The notes: generated by a model not told the origin, from the sequence alone. A DNA stretch of 64,000 nt from Vanilla planifolia (GCA_023846275.1 JAIUJO010000069.1:2325242-2389241), one strand, 5' to 3'; counted from the first letter of the stretch, positions 15,001 to 30,660 are shown. Made by a program: numbers and translations.

Positions 15001-18000
15001 CATGTGTGTTTCTTCATGTGTGTGTGTACAAGCATGTGCATGATTGGGCATCTCTGTGAATACGTGAATTTGTGTAGGTGCATTCGAGTGTGTGTGTGTG
15101 ATTACATATGTGTGCATGTGTGTGTATGTGTGTGCGCATGGGTGCATGCCTATGTGCGTGTATGTGCATGTACGTTCATTTGTGTGTGCATGCATGTGCA
15201 TTTGTGTTAGCCTCTGCATGTGCATCTAAGTGTGTGCATATGCATGTGCATGTGTGTGTCTGTAGTCTCACATATGTATGTGTGTGTACATCTGTGTATG
15301 TGAGTTTGCACATGTGTGTCCTTGTGAGTGTGCGTTATGCATGTGAATGTGTTCATTAGTACATGTGTCTATGTGTTTGTACATGTTCATGCATGGATGC
15401 ATGTGTGTGAGTGTGTGCATGTGTGTGTGCATGCATGTTTGTATGTTTGTGCTTGTTGGCATGTGCACATACATGTGTGCATGCTAGTGTGTATGTCTTC
15501 ATTTTTATGCATGTGTATGTGGCATGTGTTTGAGTGCTTTTAAGTGCATGCTTGCAAATGTGTGTGTGTGTGTGCATGTGTTCAAGTTTATGCACATGCA
15601 TACATGTGTGTGTGTCTACGTGTGCATGTGCATGGTATATGTGCGTGTGCATGTGCTAGTCATGTGTATGTGCATGTGTGTATGTCCGTGTGTTTGTGCA
15701 CCTATGTGAGTGAGTAAGTTAGTTTGCATCCTTGTTGGTGTGTGTGTGCATGCTTATGATTGGTTTTATTCACACGTGTGCATAGGTGTGTATGCATGTG
15801 TTTGTGAGCGTGTGTAGGCATTTGTTGACTTGTGCATGTGCATATGTGCATTTGTATCAATGTGTGTGTGAGGGGACATGTGCATGCGTGTGTGCACATG
15901 CATGTATATGCATCCATGGGAGTGGTTTTGGTTGCATATTTTTGTGCATGTGTATGTGCATGTGTGTATATGTATTTTTATATGCATGTGTGTGTTTGTG
16001 TGCATATGTGTGTGTTTATGCATACATGTGTGCTTGTGTTTGTGTAAGTGTGTAGGGGCATGCCTGTGTGTACGTGTGTGTGTGTATGTTTGTGTGCACT
16101 AGTGTGCATGTGTGAGTGCATTTGCACATGTCTATGTGTGTGTGGATGTGGATATATGTGTGTAAGAATATGTGTGTGTGTATGTGCATGTGTATATATG
16201 TGCATGCATGCGTATGTTTATGCAAGTGTGGATGTTTTTTTGTGTGTGCATGTGTTTGTGTACATGGGCACATGTGTGTGTGGGTGTCTATGCATGTGGG
16301 TACATGTATATATGTGAGCATGCATGCTTGTGGTTGCCTTTGTGTGCATGTGTCTTCATGTAGACATGTGTGTGTGTGCATGCATGTGCATATGCATGTG
16401 CATGTGCATGTGAGTTTGCAAGTGTAAGTGCATGTGCATGTGCGTATGTGTGTGTGTTCATCAGTGTATATATGTGTATGTGTGTGTGTATCTTTTTGTG
16501 CATATGTGTATGTCAACATGCACATGCCCAATTGTGTGCATATTTGTGTCGGAGTGTGCATGTTCGTTTATGTGCATAAGTGCACATATGTGTGCATTTG
16601 TGTGTAAGAGTGCATATGTGTGTGTGTGGAAGTACATGTGTAAGCATTTGTATGTCTTTTGTGTGTGTATGTGCTTGCATGTGTTTGTGCCTGCATGTGT
16701 CTAATTATGGGTGTTCTTGTGTGTGTATGCATGTGTGTGCATGTGTGTGCTTGTGTGTGTACATGTATTTGCATTTGTGTACACATGTGTCTGTGCATCT
16801 GCAGGTGTATGCGAGTGTATGCTTGTGTGTTTACATATGCATATGTGTGTGTGTTAATATCTATGTGTGCATGTGCATGTTTTTGTAAGTGTGTGTGCAT
16901 GTGTGCATATGTATTTATGTGTTAGTGCAAGTGGCCATGTGTGCATTTATGAGTGCATGTTTGCATGCATGTCTGTTTGTACATGCACATCATGTGTGTG
17001 TGTGTTTGTGTAGGTGTGTATGCATGTGGCTATGAGTGTGTGTGCATGTGTGTGTTTGTGTATGTGCTTATGAGAGTGTGGGTGCTTGCATGTGTGCTAG
17101 TCTACATTCATTCATGTGCATGTGTTCGTGTTTGTGTGCATGTGTTTGTGTGTGAGCATGTGCATTTGCATATGTGAATTTTAGTGTGTGCACGTATGCA
17201 TATGAGTGGATGAGTTTGTGCGTTTCTATGCACACTTACGTGTGTGTGCATGCGTGTGTATATGGGTGTGGGTATAGGTGTGTGTGCATGTTCATTTGTT
17301 CATGTGTACTTGTGCTAGTGTTTGCCTATGTGCTTGTGCATGTGTGTGTGTATTTCTATTCAAGTGTGTATTTACGCATGTGTAAGCACATGGGAGTTAG
17401 TACATATGCATTGCTATGTATGTGCATGTGCATGTTTGTGTGTTTGTGTGTCTACATGCATGTGTAAGTGAGTGTGTCTATAGGTGCATATGTAATGGTG
17501 TGCATGTGCATTGGTGTGCATGTGTGATGTTTTGCTTGTATGCATATGCTTACATGTATTTATGTGTATGCATACATGTGTGTGTACATGTGCTTGCATG
17601 CACATATGTGTGTGTATGGGTGTGTGTGAGTGTTTGTATGTGTGTGTGCACATGTGAGTGAGTGTAGATATGATCACATGTGTGTGTATGTTATTGTGTG
17701 TGTGTGCATATTATTGTGCACAATTGCACGTGTGTGTCTACATGTGCATGCATCTATGTGTGTGTGTATGTGTACGAGTGTGCATGCATGCCTACACATG
17801 AGTGTTTGTGTGCATGTGTTTGCACATGTGTGTGTGCGAGTGTGCATGTCCATATGTGCATACTTGTGTGTGCATATCCATGTGCACCTGCAAGTGTTTG
17901 TGTCTATGTGGATTTGTTTTTGTGTGTTTACTTAAGTGTCAGTACGTTAATGCATGTGTATGTGTGGGAGTGAGTGAGTGTTTGCAATCACATATTTATA

Positions 18001-21000
18001 TGCACATGTGTGTGTATGCTAGTGTATGCTTATGTGAGTTCTAGTATATGTGCATGTGCATGTGTCTATGCACATGTGTGCATGCTCATGTGTGTGTATG
18101 TGTGTGTGTAGGTGTGTGTATGTGTGAGTTTGTGTGCATGTTAGTGTGTGTGATTATATGAGGGTATCAGTGTCTTGCAATTTCGGAGTGTATACATGCA
18201 TGTGTGTGTGTGTGTGCTTGTATGTGCCTATGTGATGTGTGCATATATGTGTGTGTCAATTTGTGCATATGCATATGTGTGATTGAGTGTATGTGTTTGC
18301 ATATGTATATGTATGCATCAAATGTCTGTTTGTGTATGTGCATGTGTGGTTGTGTAAGTGCATGTACATGTGTGTTTGAGGGCATTTTTGTGTGTGTGCA
18401 TTTGTGTGTATGTTTGTTTTTGTTCATGCATGAGTGTGGATATGTGTGCGTGTATCTGCACATAGGTTTGTGTGCATATGTGTACAATTAAGTATATTTG
18501 CATGCATGATTGCACAATTCTATGTATGCGCATGCATGTGTGTGTCTGCCTATGTATGCTTGTGTTTATGTGTATACATATGCATGCATATGTGTGCGCG
18601 CATGTGTGTGATTGTGCATGTGTGTGCTTGTGTGTGTATGTGTTTGCGTATGAGCATTTGTGTGTATAAGTGGCACGTTTGTACATTTTCATTCATGTAC
18701 ATGTGTGTATGTTTATTTGCATACTTATCCTTGTGTTTGTGTATACATACATGTCTACATGTACATGCCCATGTGTGTACATTTTTGTGTAGGAGTGTGC
18801 ATGCTTGTACATGTGCATAAGTGTACATATAAATGCATTTGTGTGTATGAGAGTGCATGTGTTTGTGTGCAAGTGCATGTGTAAGAATTTGTATATGCTA
18901 ATGTGTGAGTGTGTATGTGCGTGCATGTGTGTGTGTCTACATGTGTCTGTTTATGGGTGTGCTTGTTTTTGTACTCCTGTGTGTGCATGTGTGCTTGTGC
19001 GTGTACATGTATTTGCATCTGTAAGCACATGTGTATGTGCATCTATGCATACATGTGTGTGTGGGTGCCAGTGTTTTTATGTGTTTGTGCGTTAGTATAT
19101 GTGTGTGCATGTGCTTATTTGTGCACGAGTGCAATGTGTGTGTGTACATGTGTATTTGTGTGTTTGTGCATGTGGTCGCGCGTGCATTCATGAGTGCATG
19201 CTTGCATGCATGTGTGTTTGAATGTCTCAATGCATGTGTGTGTTTGTGTGTGTGGTGCATGCATATGGGTATGAGTGCATGTGCATGTGTGTGTAGATGT
19301 GCTTATGTGTGTGTGGGTGCTTGCAAGTGTGCTAGTGTGCATGCATTCGTGTGCATGTGTGCATGTATATATGCGTGTGCATGTGTATTTACATATGTGA
19401 ATTTGGGTGTATGTACATATGCATGTGAGTGGGTAGGTGTATGCATGAGTGTATGCACACTCATGTGTGTGTGTATATAGGTGTGGGTGTGTGTGGATGT
19501 TCATGTGTTCATGTGTACTTGTGCATGCTTTTGCTGTGTGCTTTTGCATGTGTGTGTCTTCCCATGTGCGTATATCTATGCATCTATGAGCATGTGCATG
19601 TGAGTGCATTATGTTATTGTGCATGTGCATGTGTAAATTTGTGCATGCATGTGACTGCATGCATATGAAAGCATGCATGCATGTGTAAGTGTGTTTGTGC
19701 ATGTGAGCTTGTGTGATGGTGTGCATGAGTGATGATGTGCACATATGTATGTGTCCGTGTGCACCTATGTGCATAGATACATGTGTGTGTACTTGTGTAC
19801 GCATGCACATATGTGTGTGTAGGTGCATGAGTGTGAATGTTCATGTGCGTGGGTGTGTGTGCACATGTGAGTGAGTGTGGATATGAATGCATATGTATAC
19901 ATTCATTTGTGTGTGCATATTTTTGTGCATGATTGTACATTTGTGTCTGCATGTGTATGCATTTGTGTGTGTGTGCATGCATTTCTACACATGAGTGTTT
20001 GTGTGCATATGTTTGCACGTGTGTGGTGTGAGTGTGCATGTGCATGTGTTCATACTTGTGTGTGCACATGCATGTGTGAGTAAAGTGTTTGTATTTATGT
20101 GGATGTGTTTTTATGTGTTTACTTATTTGTTTGTCCATGTGTATGAGTGGGAGTGAGTAAGTGTGTAAGCACATATTTGTGTGCACATGGGTGTGTGCAT
20201 GCATATGTGGTGTGTGTGTGTGGTGCTTATATGTGTGTATCTGTGCATGTAGATGCATGTATGTGTGAGTTTTTGTGCATGTTAGTGTGTGTGTGTATTT
20301 GTGTATGTATTTGTATGTGTGATTGTGACTATATGAGTGTATAAGTGTGTGTTGTGATTGTGTGAGGGTATAATGCATTAGTTTATGTGTGCTTCTATGA
20401 GTTTGTAGGTGTGTGTGTGCATGCATGTGCCTATGCAATGTGTGCATATGTGTGGATGTCTATTTGTTCTTGTGCCCATGTGTGATTGAGTGTTTGTCTT
20501 TGCATATGTGTATATATGTATCACATGTCTATGTTTGTGTGTATGCATGTGTGTTTGTGTAAGTGTATCTGCATGTGTGTTTGTTGATATGTATGTGTGC
20601 CTGTGTGTGGATACAAGTGTGTCTATTTTTTTATGTTCATGCATATGTGTGGATGTGCATGTCTGTGTATGTGTGCATATGCATGCAAGTGTGTATATCC
20701 TCAGGCTTGTGTGCACTAGTTTGAGTGTGCATGCATGCGTGCATATGTCTATGTGTAGGCACATGCAGGCACATGTGCATGTGTTTGGGTGATTGTGCAT
20801 GCGTGTGCATGCCTTTGTGTGTATTTCTATGAGCATTTGTGTGTGTATGGGTGGCATATGGGTGTATGTTAACTCATGCACATGTGTGTATTTGTATGCA
20901 CATTTGTGTAGTAATTTGTGTGCTTGTGCATTTGCATGTGTATGCAAGCATATGTTTGGGTGAGTGTGTTCATGCATGTGTGTCTGTGAGCATGTATGTG

Positions 21001-24000
21001 CGAGTGTTTGTGTGGGTGTACATCCATGTATGTGTGCATACATATGTGTGTGCATGTGATTGTGCTCTTGTGTGCCTAGGTGTGTGTGCATGTTAGTGTG
21101 TGTGTGTGTTCATGAGAACGCATGTGCATGCATGTGTTTGTTTTTGTACATCTATTCATGTGAGTGTTTGCCCATGCATTTGTGTGCATGGGTACAGGTT
21201 TGTCTATTCATGTGCGTGTGTGCATATAAGTAGGCATGTATGTTTGTATGTGTGTGTGTTTGTACACTTGTGCTTTGTCGTGTTTGTGTGTATGTCTAAG
21301 AGAGTGCATTTCTTTGTGTTTATGTTTGTGCATGCACATGTGCACATGCATGTACATATGTGTGTGTGTGTGTCTATGTGTATTTTTGGATGTGTTCATT
21401 CGTGTGTGTACGAGTGTGTGTACTTGCTTGTGCATGTGAGTTAGTGGATGTACAAATATCTATTTGTGTGTGTCATGCATACGTATGCCTATGTGCATGT
21501 GTATGCATGCATGCATGCTAGTGTGTGTGTGTGTATATATGTGCATGTGTGTGCTTGTGTTGTGTGTGTGTTTGTGCATGTGTTTGTTTGCATTGGCATG
21601 ATGGTGCATTTATGTGTGTTTATGTGTATTTGTGCATGTATATGCATATGTGTGCATTTTTGTGTCTATGTGCATGGATGTCTACATGTGTGTGTATGAA
21701 TGTTGTTTGTGTGTAAGCATTCATGTGTGTCAAAGTGTGATTTTGTGCATGCATTAATGTGATTACATACATGTGCATTTGTGTGTGTTCTTACATTTAG
21801 TAGTCATTGCATGTCTGCATCAGCATGTAAGTGTATGTGCTTTCTTATGTGTGAGTGTGTGTGTGTTGTGCATCCATGTAGGTGTGCATGTGTGTGTGCT
21901 TGTGTGTGTGTGAGTGTGTGTATTCATGTGTGCTTGCTTGTGCATGTGTGTGTGTGTACGTGTATGTGTATTTGTGTGTGTGTGTGTGCAAGTACAAGTG
22001 CAAGAGTTAGTATTTGCATGTGTGTTTGTGTGTCTTGTGTGTGTGGGTATGTGTGTGTGCTCACGTGTGTGTATATACACCATTGTGTGTGTATGCTTTT
22101 GCATGTGTGTATATGTGTATATGAGTGTGTGTGTGTGTGCATGTGAGTTGGCACATGTATGCATGTGTGTATGTGGCACAAATGTGTTTACATGTGCATG
22201 TGTGTGCATAAGCGCATGTAAAAGTGTTCTTGAGTATCTCTGTGTGTGTGTTTATTCTTGTCTATGTATGTGTGTATGTGGCTTTGTGTGTGTGTTTAAG
22301 TGCATGCATATGCTTACATTTGCATATGTGTGTCTGTATTCTTTTGTGCATATGCATGTTCATGCATGTCATCATGTGTTTGGGTGCATGTGCATGTGCA
22401 TGTGCATGTTTGTGTAAGCTCACACATGTGAATGTGTCTGTGTGTATGCATGTGCATGCAGGAGTGTCCTTCTGTGTCTGCATGCAAACATGGGCATGTG
22501 TGTGTGTGTGTAGGCATGCATACATGCACATATGGTTGTGGGTGTGTTCATGCACCTATATGTGTGTGCATGTGTGTGTGTGCTTATGTTTGTGTGTGTG
22601 TGTATGTTTGTATTCTTGTTTGTGTGTGTGTAAGTATATATGTGTGCTAGTGTTGTGTGTGGGTATGTGTGAACGTCTACATATGTTTTTATGCATGCAT
22701 GTGTGCATGTGCATGTGTGTATGTAAATGTGAGTGTGTGTTCATTTGTGTGTGCATGTGTGTGAGCATGTGTGCATGGATCTATGTCTTTATATGTAAGT
22801 GTGTACATGTGTGTGCTTACATTTATGTGTGTGTATGTAGACATGTTTGTGAGCAAGAACACATGCATATTTGTGTAGGTGTGCATGTGCTTATGCATGA
22901 GCGTGTATGTGAGTGTGTTCATGTGTATGTGTCATTTGCATGCATGTTTGTGTGCATGTGTGCATATGTGTGCATGTGTGTGTGTGTGTGCATGTGCATT
23001 TATGACTTTTTGTGGGCATGTATGTCTACCTATATGTGTGCATCTCTGTGTGTGTACATGTGTGTTTGTGTGTGCATATGTGTATGTGTGCTTGCACCCA
23101 TGTGTTTGCCATTATATGTGTATGTATTTGTGTGGTTACATGCACATGAACACATGTTTGTGTGTGCATGCATACATTTGTTCATGTGTTTTTTCATTGT
23201 ATGCATTCATGTGTGTGTGCATGTGTTTATGCATGCTTAGTTGTCTGCAAGTTATAGTGTGTGTAGGTGTACATGTGTGTGGGCATGTGTTTATTCATGC
23301 ATGTGTCTACATTTTTGGGTGTGCGTAGGTGTACATGTGTGTGTTTGTGTATGTGTATGGGCATGAGTTATTGTGTGCATGTTTGTATATGAGCACATGT
23401 AGGTGTGCTAGTTATGCAACTGTTCCAGCACGCATTGCATGCTTGTGTGTGTGTGTATATCTACATGTGTGTGCATGTGTGATTATGTCTATGTGTGTAT
23501 GTGGGTGTATGTTTGTGAGCACGTGTGTTAGTGTACGTGTGCACTTGTGTGTGTCCACATGTATGTGTGGGTCTGTAAATGTGTGTATAGGTATAATTTG
23601 TGGGTGTGAGAATTTGTGTGCATGCATTTGTGTGAGTTAGTGTTTACATATTTTTGTGCATTTGCAAATATGCATGCACACCTATGTATGTATGCATGTG
23701 AGTATGCTTGCACGAAAGCATGTGCATGTTTGTGCATGTGTAGATGCATGTGTCTTCATGTGCACATGTGCTTGTGTATATGTTTGTGACTGTGTGCATG
23801 TGCTCATGGGAGATTAGAGGTGAGTGAGTGTGTGTGTTTGTATGTGATTGCAAGTGTGCATGTGTATTTGTGTGTGTTGTGTTTGTGTTCATATGTGTGT
23901 GTGCTTGTGTGTGAGGTTGTGTGTGCATGCATGTGTATGCATATTAATGTGTGTGGGTGTGCATGGGTTTGCATGTAGATGTACATATGTGTGCATGTGT

Positions 24001-27000
24001 GTATCTATGTGTGTGCATGTGCTTGTATTTATGCATTTGTATGTGTGTATGTAGGTTTCTATGTTTTTGTTTTAGCATGTTTGTGCATGCATGTGCTTAT
24101 CATTCTATGTGTGTATGCATGAATTCTTGTGTGTGTGTTGGTGTTCATATGTGTGCATGTATGCATGCATTTGTATGTGGGTGTTTGTGCTTGCTCATCT
24201 TTGTGTTTGTTCATTTGTGCTCATGTTTAGCAGCATGGGTGTACTTATGAGCATGTGTACATATGTGTTCGTGTGTGTCTGTATGTGTGCATAAGGTGTT
24301 TGCATGAGTGTATGAGTGCCTATTTTTCTATGTTATGCAAGCATGTGTGTGTCAATATATGTGTGTTTGCACATGTGAATGCATATGTTCATGCATGTAT
24401 ACCTATATGTGTTTGTATGTGCCTGCTTGTGCTTACATGGAGGTTCTTGTGTGTGTGCATGTATGTGTGTATTCGTATGTGTGTATTTGTACATGCATGT
24501 GTGTGTATATGTGTATATGTGTGTTTGTGCGTGTGTGGGTGTGCTTGTGTGCATGTGTTTCTTTATATGTGTTAGTGCACATAAGGGTGCATAAATGAAT
24601 GCAGGCACATATATGTGTGTGTATATGTGTGCATATGTAAGATTCTATTTGCGAGTGTGCATGTGTGTGTGTGCATATGTCTGTGTGTGTGTGCGTGTGT
24701 GTGTGAATGTGTGTGCATGTGTGTGCACATATGTGTACATGTGTGTGTGGTTTTATGATAGTGCATGCAGGTCTATGCCTATGTGCTTGTTTGTGTATAC
24801 TTGCTTATGTATGTGTGTAGATGTGGAAGCATGTGTATCTCTGTGTCTGTGTTTGTACTGGGTGTTTGTCCATGTGAGTAAGTGTGTGTGCATCTATAGG
24901 TGTATGCTTATTTTCTTGTGCATATGTGTGCATGAGTTTCTATGTTGTATGTGTGTGTGTCTGGCTACACACATGTGTGAATGGGTGTGTAGAGAAGCAT
25001 GTGTGTGTGTGTGTGCACATGCATATGGTAGTGTGTGTCTTTTTGCATCTATGTGTGCTTGAAAGTGTATGTAAGGCCATGTGTCTATGTGCCTATAGGC
25101 ACATGTATGTGTGCTTTTGTTTATGTTCACACCTGTGTGTGGGTGTGTGTGGTTGTGCGTGTGTGCATTGGAGTGTGCATCTTTGTGTGTGCTTATGTTT
25201 GTGTGCAAGTGTGTTTGTGCATGTGTGTCTATGCATGTATTCTTATCTGTGTTTAAGTGTGTGTGCATGTGGTGCTTATGTGTATGGATGCATGCATCTG
25301 CCTTTGTTATTTTATGTGCATGTGTGTGTCTATGTTTATTGATGTGTGTGTGATTATGTATGAGTGCATGCATGCATATATGCGTGTGTGTATATACTCG
25401 TATGTGTGTGCATGAGTGTGTGTCTATGCATGTACATGTTTGTGCACATGTAAGTGTGTGTGTGTGTGTCCATGTGCATGTGCATGTATATGTATATGTG
25501 CATCATGCATGAGTGCATGTGTGTGTTGTTCATGCATGGATGCATGTGTGTGTATGTGTGCATGCATTTGCACATGTAAGTGTGTGTATCCTTATGTGTG
25601 TTTACATGTGTTTGTATGGCTTGTGTGTGCTTGTTCTTGTCTGCATATGTGCAAGCATATGGATGTATGTGTGTAGTGCATGTGTGTGCTTGTGTATGTA
25701 TGGTTGTGTGTCTTTATGCATGTACGTATGTGTGTATGTGTCTGTGAGCATGTGTTTGTGTGCATGTGTATAGGTGTGTGTGTGTCTGTGTGCTTATTTA
25801 TGTGTGTCCGGGAGGTGCGTATTAATATGTGTGCATGCTTGCTAGTGCGTGCACATGTTTGTCTATTAGTATGTGTACACTTGTGTGCAGGTATGGGTTT
25901 GTGGCTATGTGTGTGTATTCATGTGTGAGGGTGTTTGTAGATTTGTGTGTGCACGTGTGTGTGTTTATGTGCGTGCTTGTGTGTGGGTATGTATTAGGCA
26001 TGAACAATTGCATACATGAGAGTGTGATTGTGTGTGTTTGTGTGAGTGATCCTATGTGCATATGTCTACATGTGCAAGTGTGTGTGTGTGCATGTGCATG
26101 TATGCATGTGCGTGTATGTGTTAATATGCGTATTCATGTATGCATGTGTGTGAGAGTGCTTATGCATTCATGTGTATTGGTGTGTATGTGTGTGAGCATG
26201 TGTCAAGCATGTGAATGTGAATGAGCATGTGTAACTGTGCTTGTGCACGTGCATGTGTATATGTATGTTTATATGTGCATGTGTGTATGTGTATGTCTGT
26301 GTGTGTGCATGTGCATGAGTGCTAGTGTTTGTGTGTGTGTGTATGCATGTGTAGTTGTAAGTGTGTGTGCATGTTATTATTTTTTCAAGTGCATGTATGC
26401 TTGTGTGTTCATGTATGGGTTCATGTTTGTGGGTGTATTTCTATGTGTTTGTGGGCATGCTTCTATGTCCATGGTGTGCATGCCTATGAATGTGTTTGTA
26501 TGTGTGTGTGTATGCATGTGTGTGTGCTTGTGTGCATGTAATCGTTTGCATGCATACGAATTGTGTGCATGTGTGTTGGTTGTCTGCATGTACATTCATG
26601 CACGTGTGCAAGTGTGTATGAGTTCATGCACACATGTATGTTTTGTGTGCATGTGTATTTTTATGAGTGTACATATGCATTGGTGTGTGTGTGTGTTTGT
26701 GCATTCGCCATATATGCATGTGTGCATTTACGTGCACCCGTGTGCAAGGGTGTATGTGTGCATGTGTAAGTGTGCATGTCTAAGCATGTGTATGTGTCAA
26801 TGTGCATGGGGGTGTGCATGTGCATGTGTGTGTGAGAATGCGTATGTGAGTTCATGTGTGTGTGCATGTATTCATACATGAATGGTCATATGCATATGTG
26901 TGTGTCTCTGTGCGTGTCTGTTCATGTATGTGCATTCATGTGTTTGAGCCTATGTGTGTACTTGTGTTTGTACTTATGCAGGTATGCGTGTGTGTGTGCA

Positions 27001-27260
27001 TATGCACGGATGTACATGTGCCTCTATGTGCATTGGTGTACACATGTTTGCATGTGTGCTTGTGTATGTGTGTGTGTTTGCATCTGTTCATGTATGTATG
27101 AGTTTATATATATTTGTGTGCTTTATGTGTGTGTGTGTGCATTTATATGAGTGTGTGCTTATGTGTGTTTTTTTTGTATTAATCTATATGCATGTGTTTG
27201 CATATATTTGTGCATATGTCCATATGTTGTGCATGTGCATGTATGGAGGGGTTTATTTTC

Positions 27261-27297
<37 letters not shown>
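27261..27297. repeat. Compound (AT)n(GT)n microsatellite
   Basis: About six AT units (27261-27272) run directly into about twelve GT units (27273-27297). This is a smaller version of the TA-to-TG compound tract at 28033-28168 roughly 750 bases downstream. Confidence 0.9.
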
Positions 27298-27300
<3 letters not shown>

Positions 27301-27414
27301 GTGTGTGCGTGTGTGCATGTGTGCATGTATGCATTTGTCTGTGTGTGCTTGTAGGTTCATTTATGTGGATTTGCATATTTGTGTGTGTGTATGCATGTTG
27401 TTCGCATGTGTGTG

Positions 27415-27508
27415 CATGTGTGTACACATGCATATGTGTGCATGTGTGCACACGTGGATATGTGTGCATGTGTGCACACGTGGATATGTGTGCATGTGTG
27501 CGTATGTG
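27415..27508. repeat. 26 bp minisatellite, three full copies plus a partial
   Basis: Three consecutive 26 bp units start with CATGTGTG at 27415, 27441 and 27467, and a partial unit starts at 27493. The second and third copies are identical, both containing GCACACGTGGATATGTGTG. The first differs at several positions (TACACATGCATATGTGTG in the same place). This is one of the few places in the TG-rich array where a fixed monomer can be read, and the identity of two copies suggests recent local duplication. Confidence 0.85.
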
Positions 27509-28026
27509 TATGTGTGTGTATGTGCTTGTGTATATTTATGTGTTTGTGCATGTTTGTGTGTTTATTAGTTAATGTGTGTGTGTGTGTGTGCTTATGTGTG
27601 CACTTGCATGCATTCATACAAGTGTGTGTTCATTCATGTGGGTACGAGTTTGTGTCTGCATATCAGAGTGGATGCATGTGTTTATATGTGTGTGTACATG
27701 TGCATACTTGTGTGTGTGTGCATGCCTGTGCATGCATATGTTTGTGTGTGTGCATGTGTGTGTGTATGCATTTGTGCATGAGTGTGCATGTGTGTCTATA
27801 TATGTGTGCTTGCAAGTATGTGTAGATGTATGTGTGAGTGCTTATGCATGTTCTTGTGTGTGTATGTTTATTTGTGTATGAGTGCATATGCCTGTTCCTT
27901 TGCATGTGCACGCATGTGGATGTAAGCATTTGATTGTGTGTCTGTGTCTACATGGCTACACATGTGCAAGCATGTTTACGAGTGTGTGCATATGTGTGAG
28001 TGTTTGTTTGTGAGTATGTGTGCATA

Positions 28027-28169
<143 letters not shown>

Positions 28170-30660
28170 ATATGTTTATATGTGTGTGCAAGTATGTGTG
28201 CGTGCCTTTGTTTGTGTCAGCGTGTTTATATGTTTGTTCGTTTGTGCATGCATGTGTGTGCTTGTGTGTCTATGTATGCATATGAGCCTGAGCATGTGTG
28301 TGTGTGCACATATGTTTGTTGGTCTGCATGTGTGTGTAGGTGTGCATGTGTGCATGTGGTTATACATATGCATGCTTTTGTGATCATGTGTTCTTATATT
28401 TGTATGTGTGTTGATGATTGCATATGCATATGCATTTAAGCATGTGTGCATGCATGAATATGAGTGCATGCCATATGTGCATGTGTGAGTGTGTGTGTGT
28501 TTGCATGTGCATGTACATGTGTGTTTGTGTGTAAGTTTTTGTGTGTGTGTGCATATGAGTGCATGTGTGCATTTATGTGTGTACATGTGTGCATAAGTGC
28601 ATGTGTGTTTATGTATGTTCAAGTATGCATATGTGTCAGTTCTTGTGTGAGCATGTGCATACAAATGCTTGCAACTATGTGTATGCATGTGCATGTGTGT
28701 TTATTATATATATGTGTGTGTTAGTGTACATGTGTGCGCACTAGTTGTGCATATCTGTATGAATTCTTAAGGGCATTATGCATGCATGCTTGTGCATGTG
28801 CAGGCTTATATGTTCATGTGTGTGTATGCATCTATGCATTTAAGACTATGTGTGTGTATTGGAGCGGTTGTGTGTTTATTAGTGTGTGTGTGTGTGTGTG
28901 GGTGTAGTTGTGTGTTTGTCGATGTGTGCATGTGTGTGTCTATGCAATTATGTTTGTATGTGTTGGGCATGTGTGTTTTTGTGGGTGCACATGTTGACAT
29001 GTAAATGTGTGTGTGAGTGTGAATGTGTGTGGGTGTGTGTGTGCACAAGTGTGTGTTCTATAAGCATAAGTGCATGCATGTGTGTGTGTGTGAGCACATG
29101 TACATTTGTATGCATATGTGTGTATGTATGTTTTTGCTTTTTGTATGAGCCATGCATGCATGTGTTATTCCTATGTCTATCTCTATGTATGCATGCATGT
29201 GTGTTAGTGGGTACAGGTCTATATGCATGAGCACATGTGTGTGCTTGTGTGTGTTTTAATTTGTGCATTTGTGTTCACAAGTTTATGTTTGACCATTTAT
29301 GTGCATGTGTGTACATGTATGTCTATTGGTGTGTCAACTTGTAGCTGTATATGTATATGTGTACATTTGTTTGTGGGGGTTGGTGGTTTGTGTGTGCATG
29401 CATGCATAAGAAGATATATTTGTTAGTGTGTGTGTGTGTGTATGTGTGTGTGCATGCATACATCCATATGTGTGTGTCCATGCATTTGTGTGCTTGTATA
29501 TGATTGTGTGAATGTGTGGGATCTAGTATGTGTGTGTGTGTGTAGTTGCATGGGTGTGTGTGTTCATGCATGTTGGTGTGTTGCTTTACTTATTTGCATG
29601 AGCATGTGTCTCTATGTTTGTGTGCATGTGTGTGTGTGTGTTTGTTACATCTACATGTGTGTATGTAGATGTGTGCATGCATGTGTGAGAGTGTTAATGT
29701 GTGTGTGGGAATGTGCTTATGTTTGCATGTGTGAGTGTGTACAAGCACACATATATGAATTTGTGTTTATAGATCCATGCACGTGTATGCATGTGTCTAT
29801 TAGTGCATGCATGAATTTTGCTATGTGAGTGTATGTGCATGTGTATGTATGGGTGTTTTTTATTATTGTAAGTGTGTATATGCATGCGTCTATGTTAGAT
29901 AAGTGTACAAGAACTTGTTAGTGTGCACCTATGTCTTTGTGTGTGTACGTGTATGCCTATTTGCTTACATGTGCAAGCGTGTGCACACATCTGTGTGTGT
30001 GCATATATGTGTGCTTGTATATAAGTTTGTGTATGTCTGTTTAGAGGTGTCTTGACATGTGTGTACATACATGTATTCATGTGTGTTTGTGTGCATATGT
30101 CTATGCCTACTTGCTTATGTGTGTGTGTGTGCACATATGAGCATGTGTATGTATGCGTGTGTGTATATGTGGGTGGGTGTGTACATGTTTGTGGGCTTAT
30201 GCATGTGTGTGTGTGTGGATGTATGTGCATACATGTGTGTGTGTGTGCGTGTGTGCACGTGCGTGTGTATGTTTGTGTATCTATGTGCATGCATGTTTCT
30301 GTGTGTGTATGCTTTCACACAGTGTGTTTGTGCATTCATATGTGTGTAATTCACTTGAACAAATGCATGTGTGTGCATTTATGCATGTCTCTTTTTGTGT
30401 GCAAATATGTGTGTACATATATGTGTGTGTGCTTCTATGTTTGTGTGTGTATGCTTCTTATTTTGTGAGTATATGTGTGTGCTTGTGTGACTGTGTATCT
30501 GCTTGTTTGCGTGTTTGGGTGTGTACATGCATGTTTCTTGTGCATATGTGTGCTTACATAAGTGTGTGTGTGTGTGTGCGTCCTTGGGCATTTGTGTGTA
30601 TGGGTGGCTGCGTATGCTCGTCTATGTGCATGTTTGTATATGTGTATGTGCATGTAAGTG

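Noticed and set aside
22224..23240. Long plus-strand open frame of about 340 codons, rich in Cys, Val, Met and His (many similar ones across 2635-47583)
   Set aside because: Composition follows directly from TG/CA/TA repeats, overlapping frames are also open, and there is no domain, conserved spacing or splice context. It resembles a metallothionein or Cys-rich protein only by base composition.
27415..27508. CRISPR-like spaced repeats in the TG-rich array
   Set aside because: The copies are contiguous without spacers, and the sequence context is eukaryotic satellite DNA with no associated genes.
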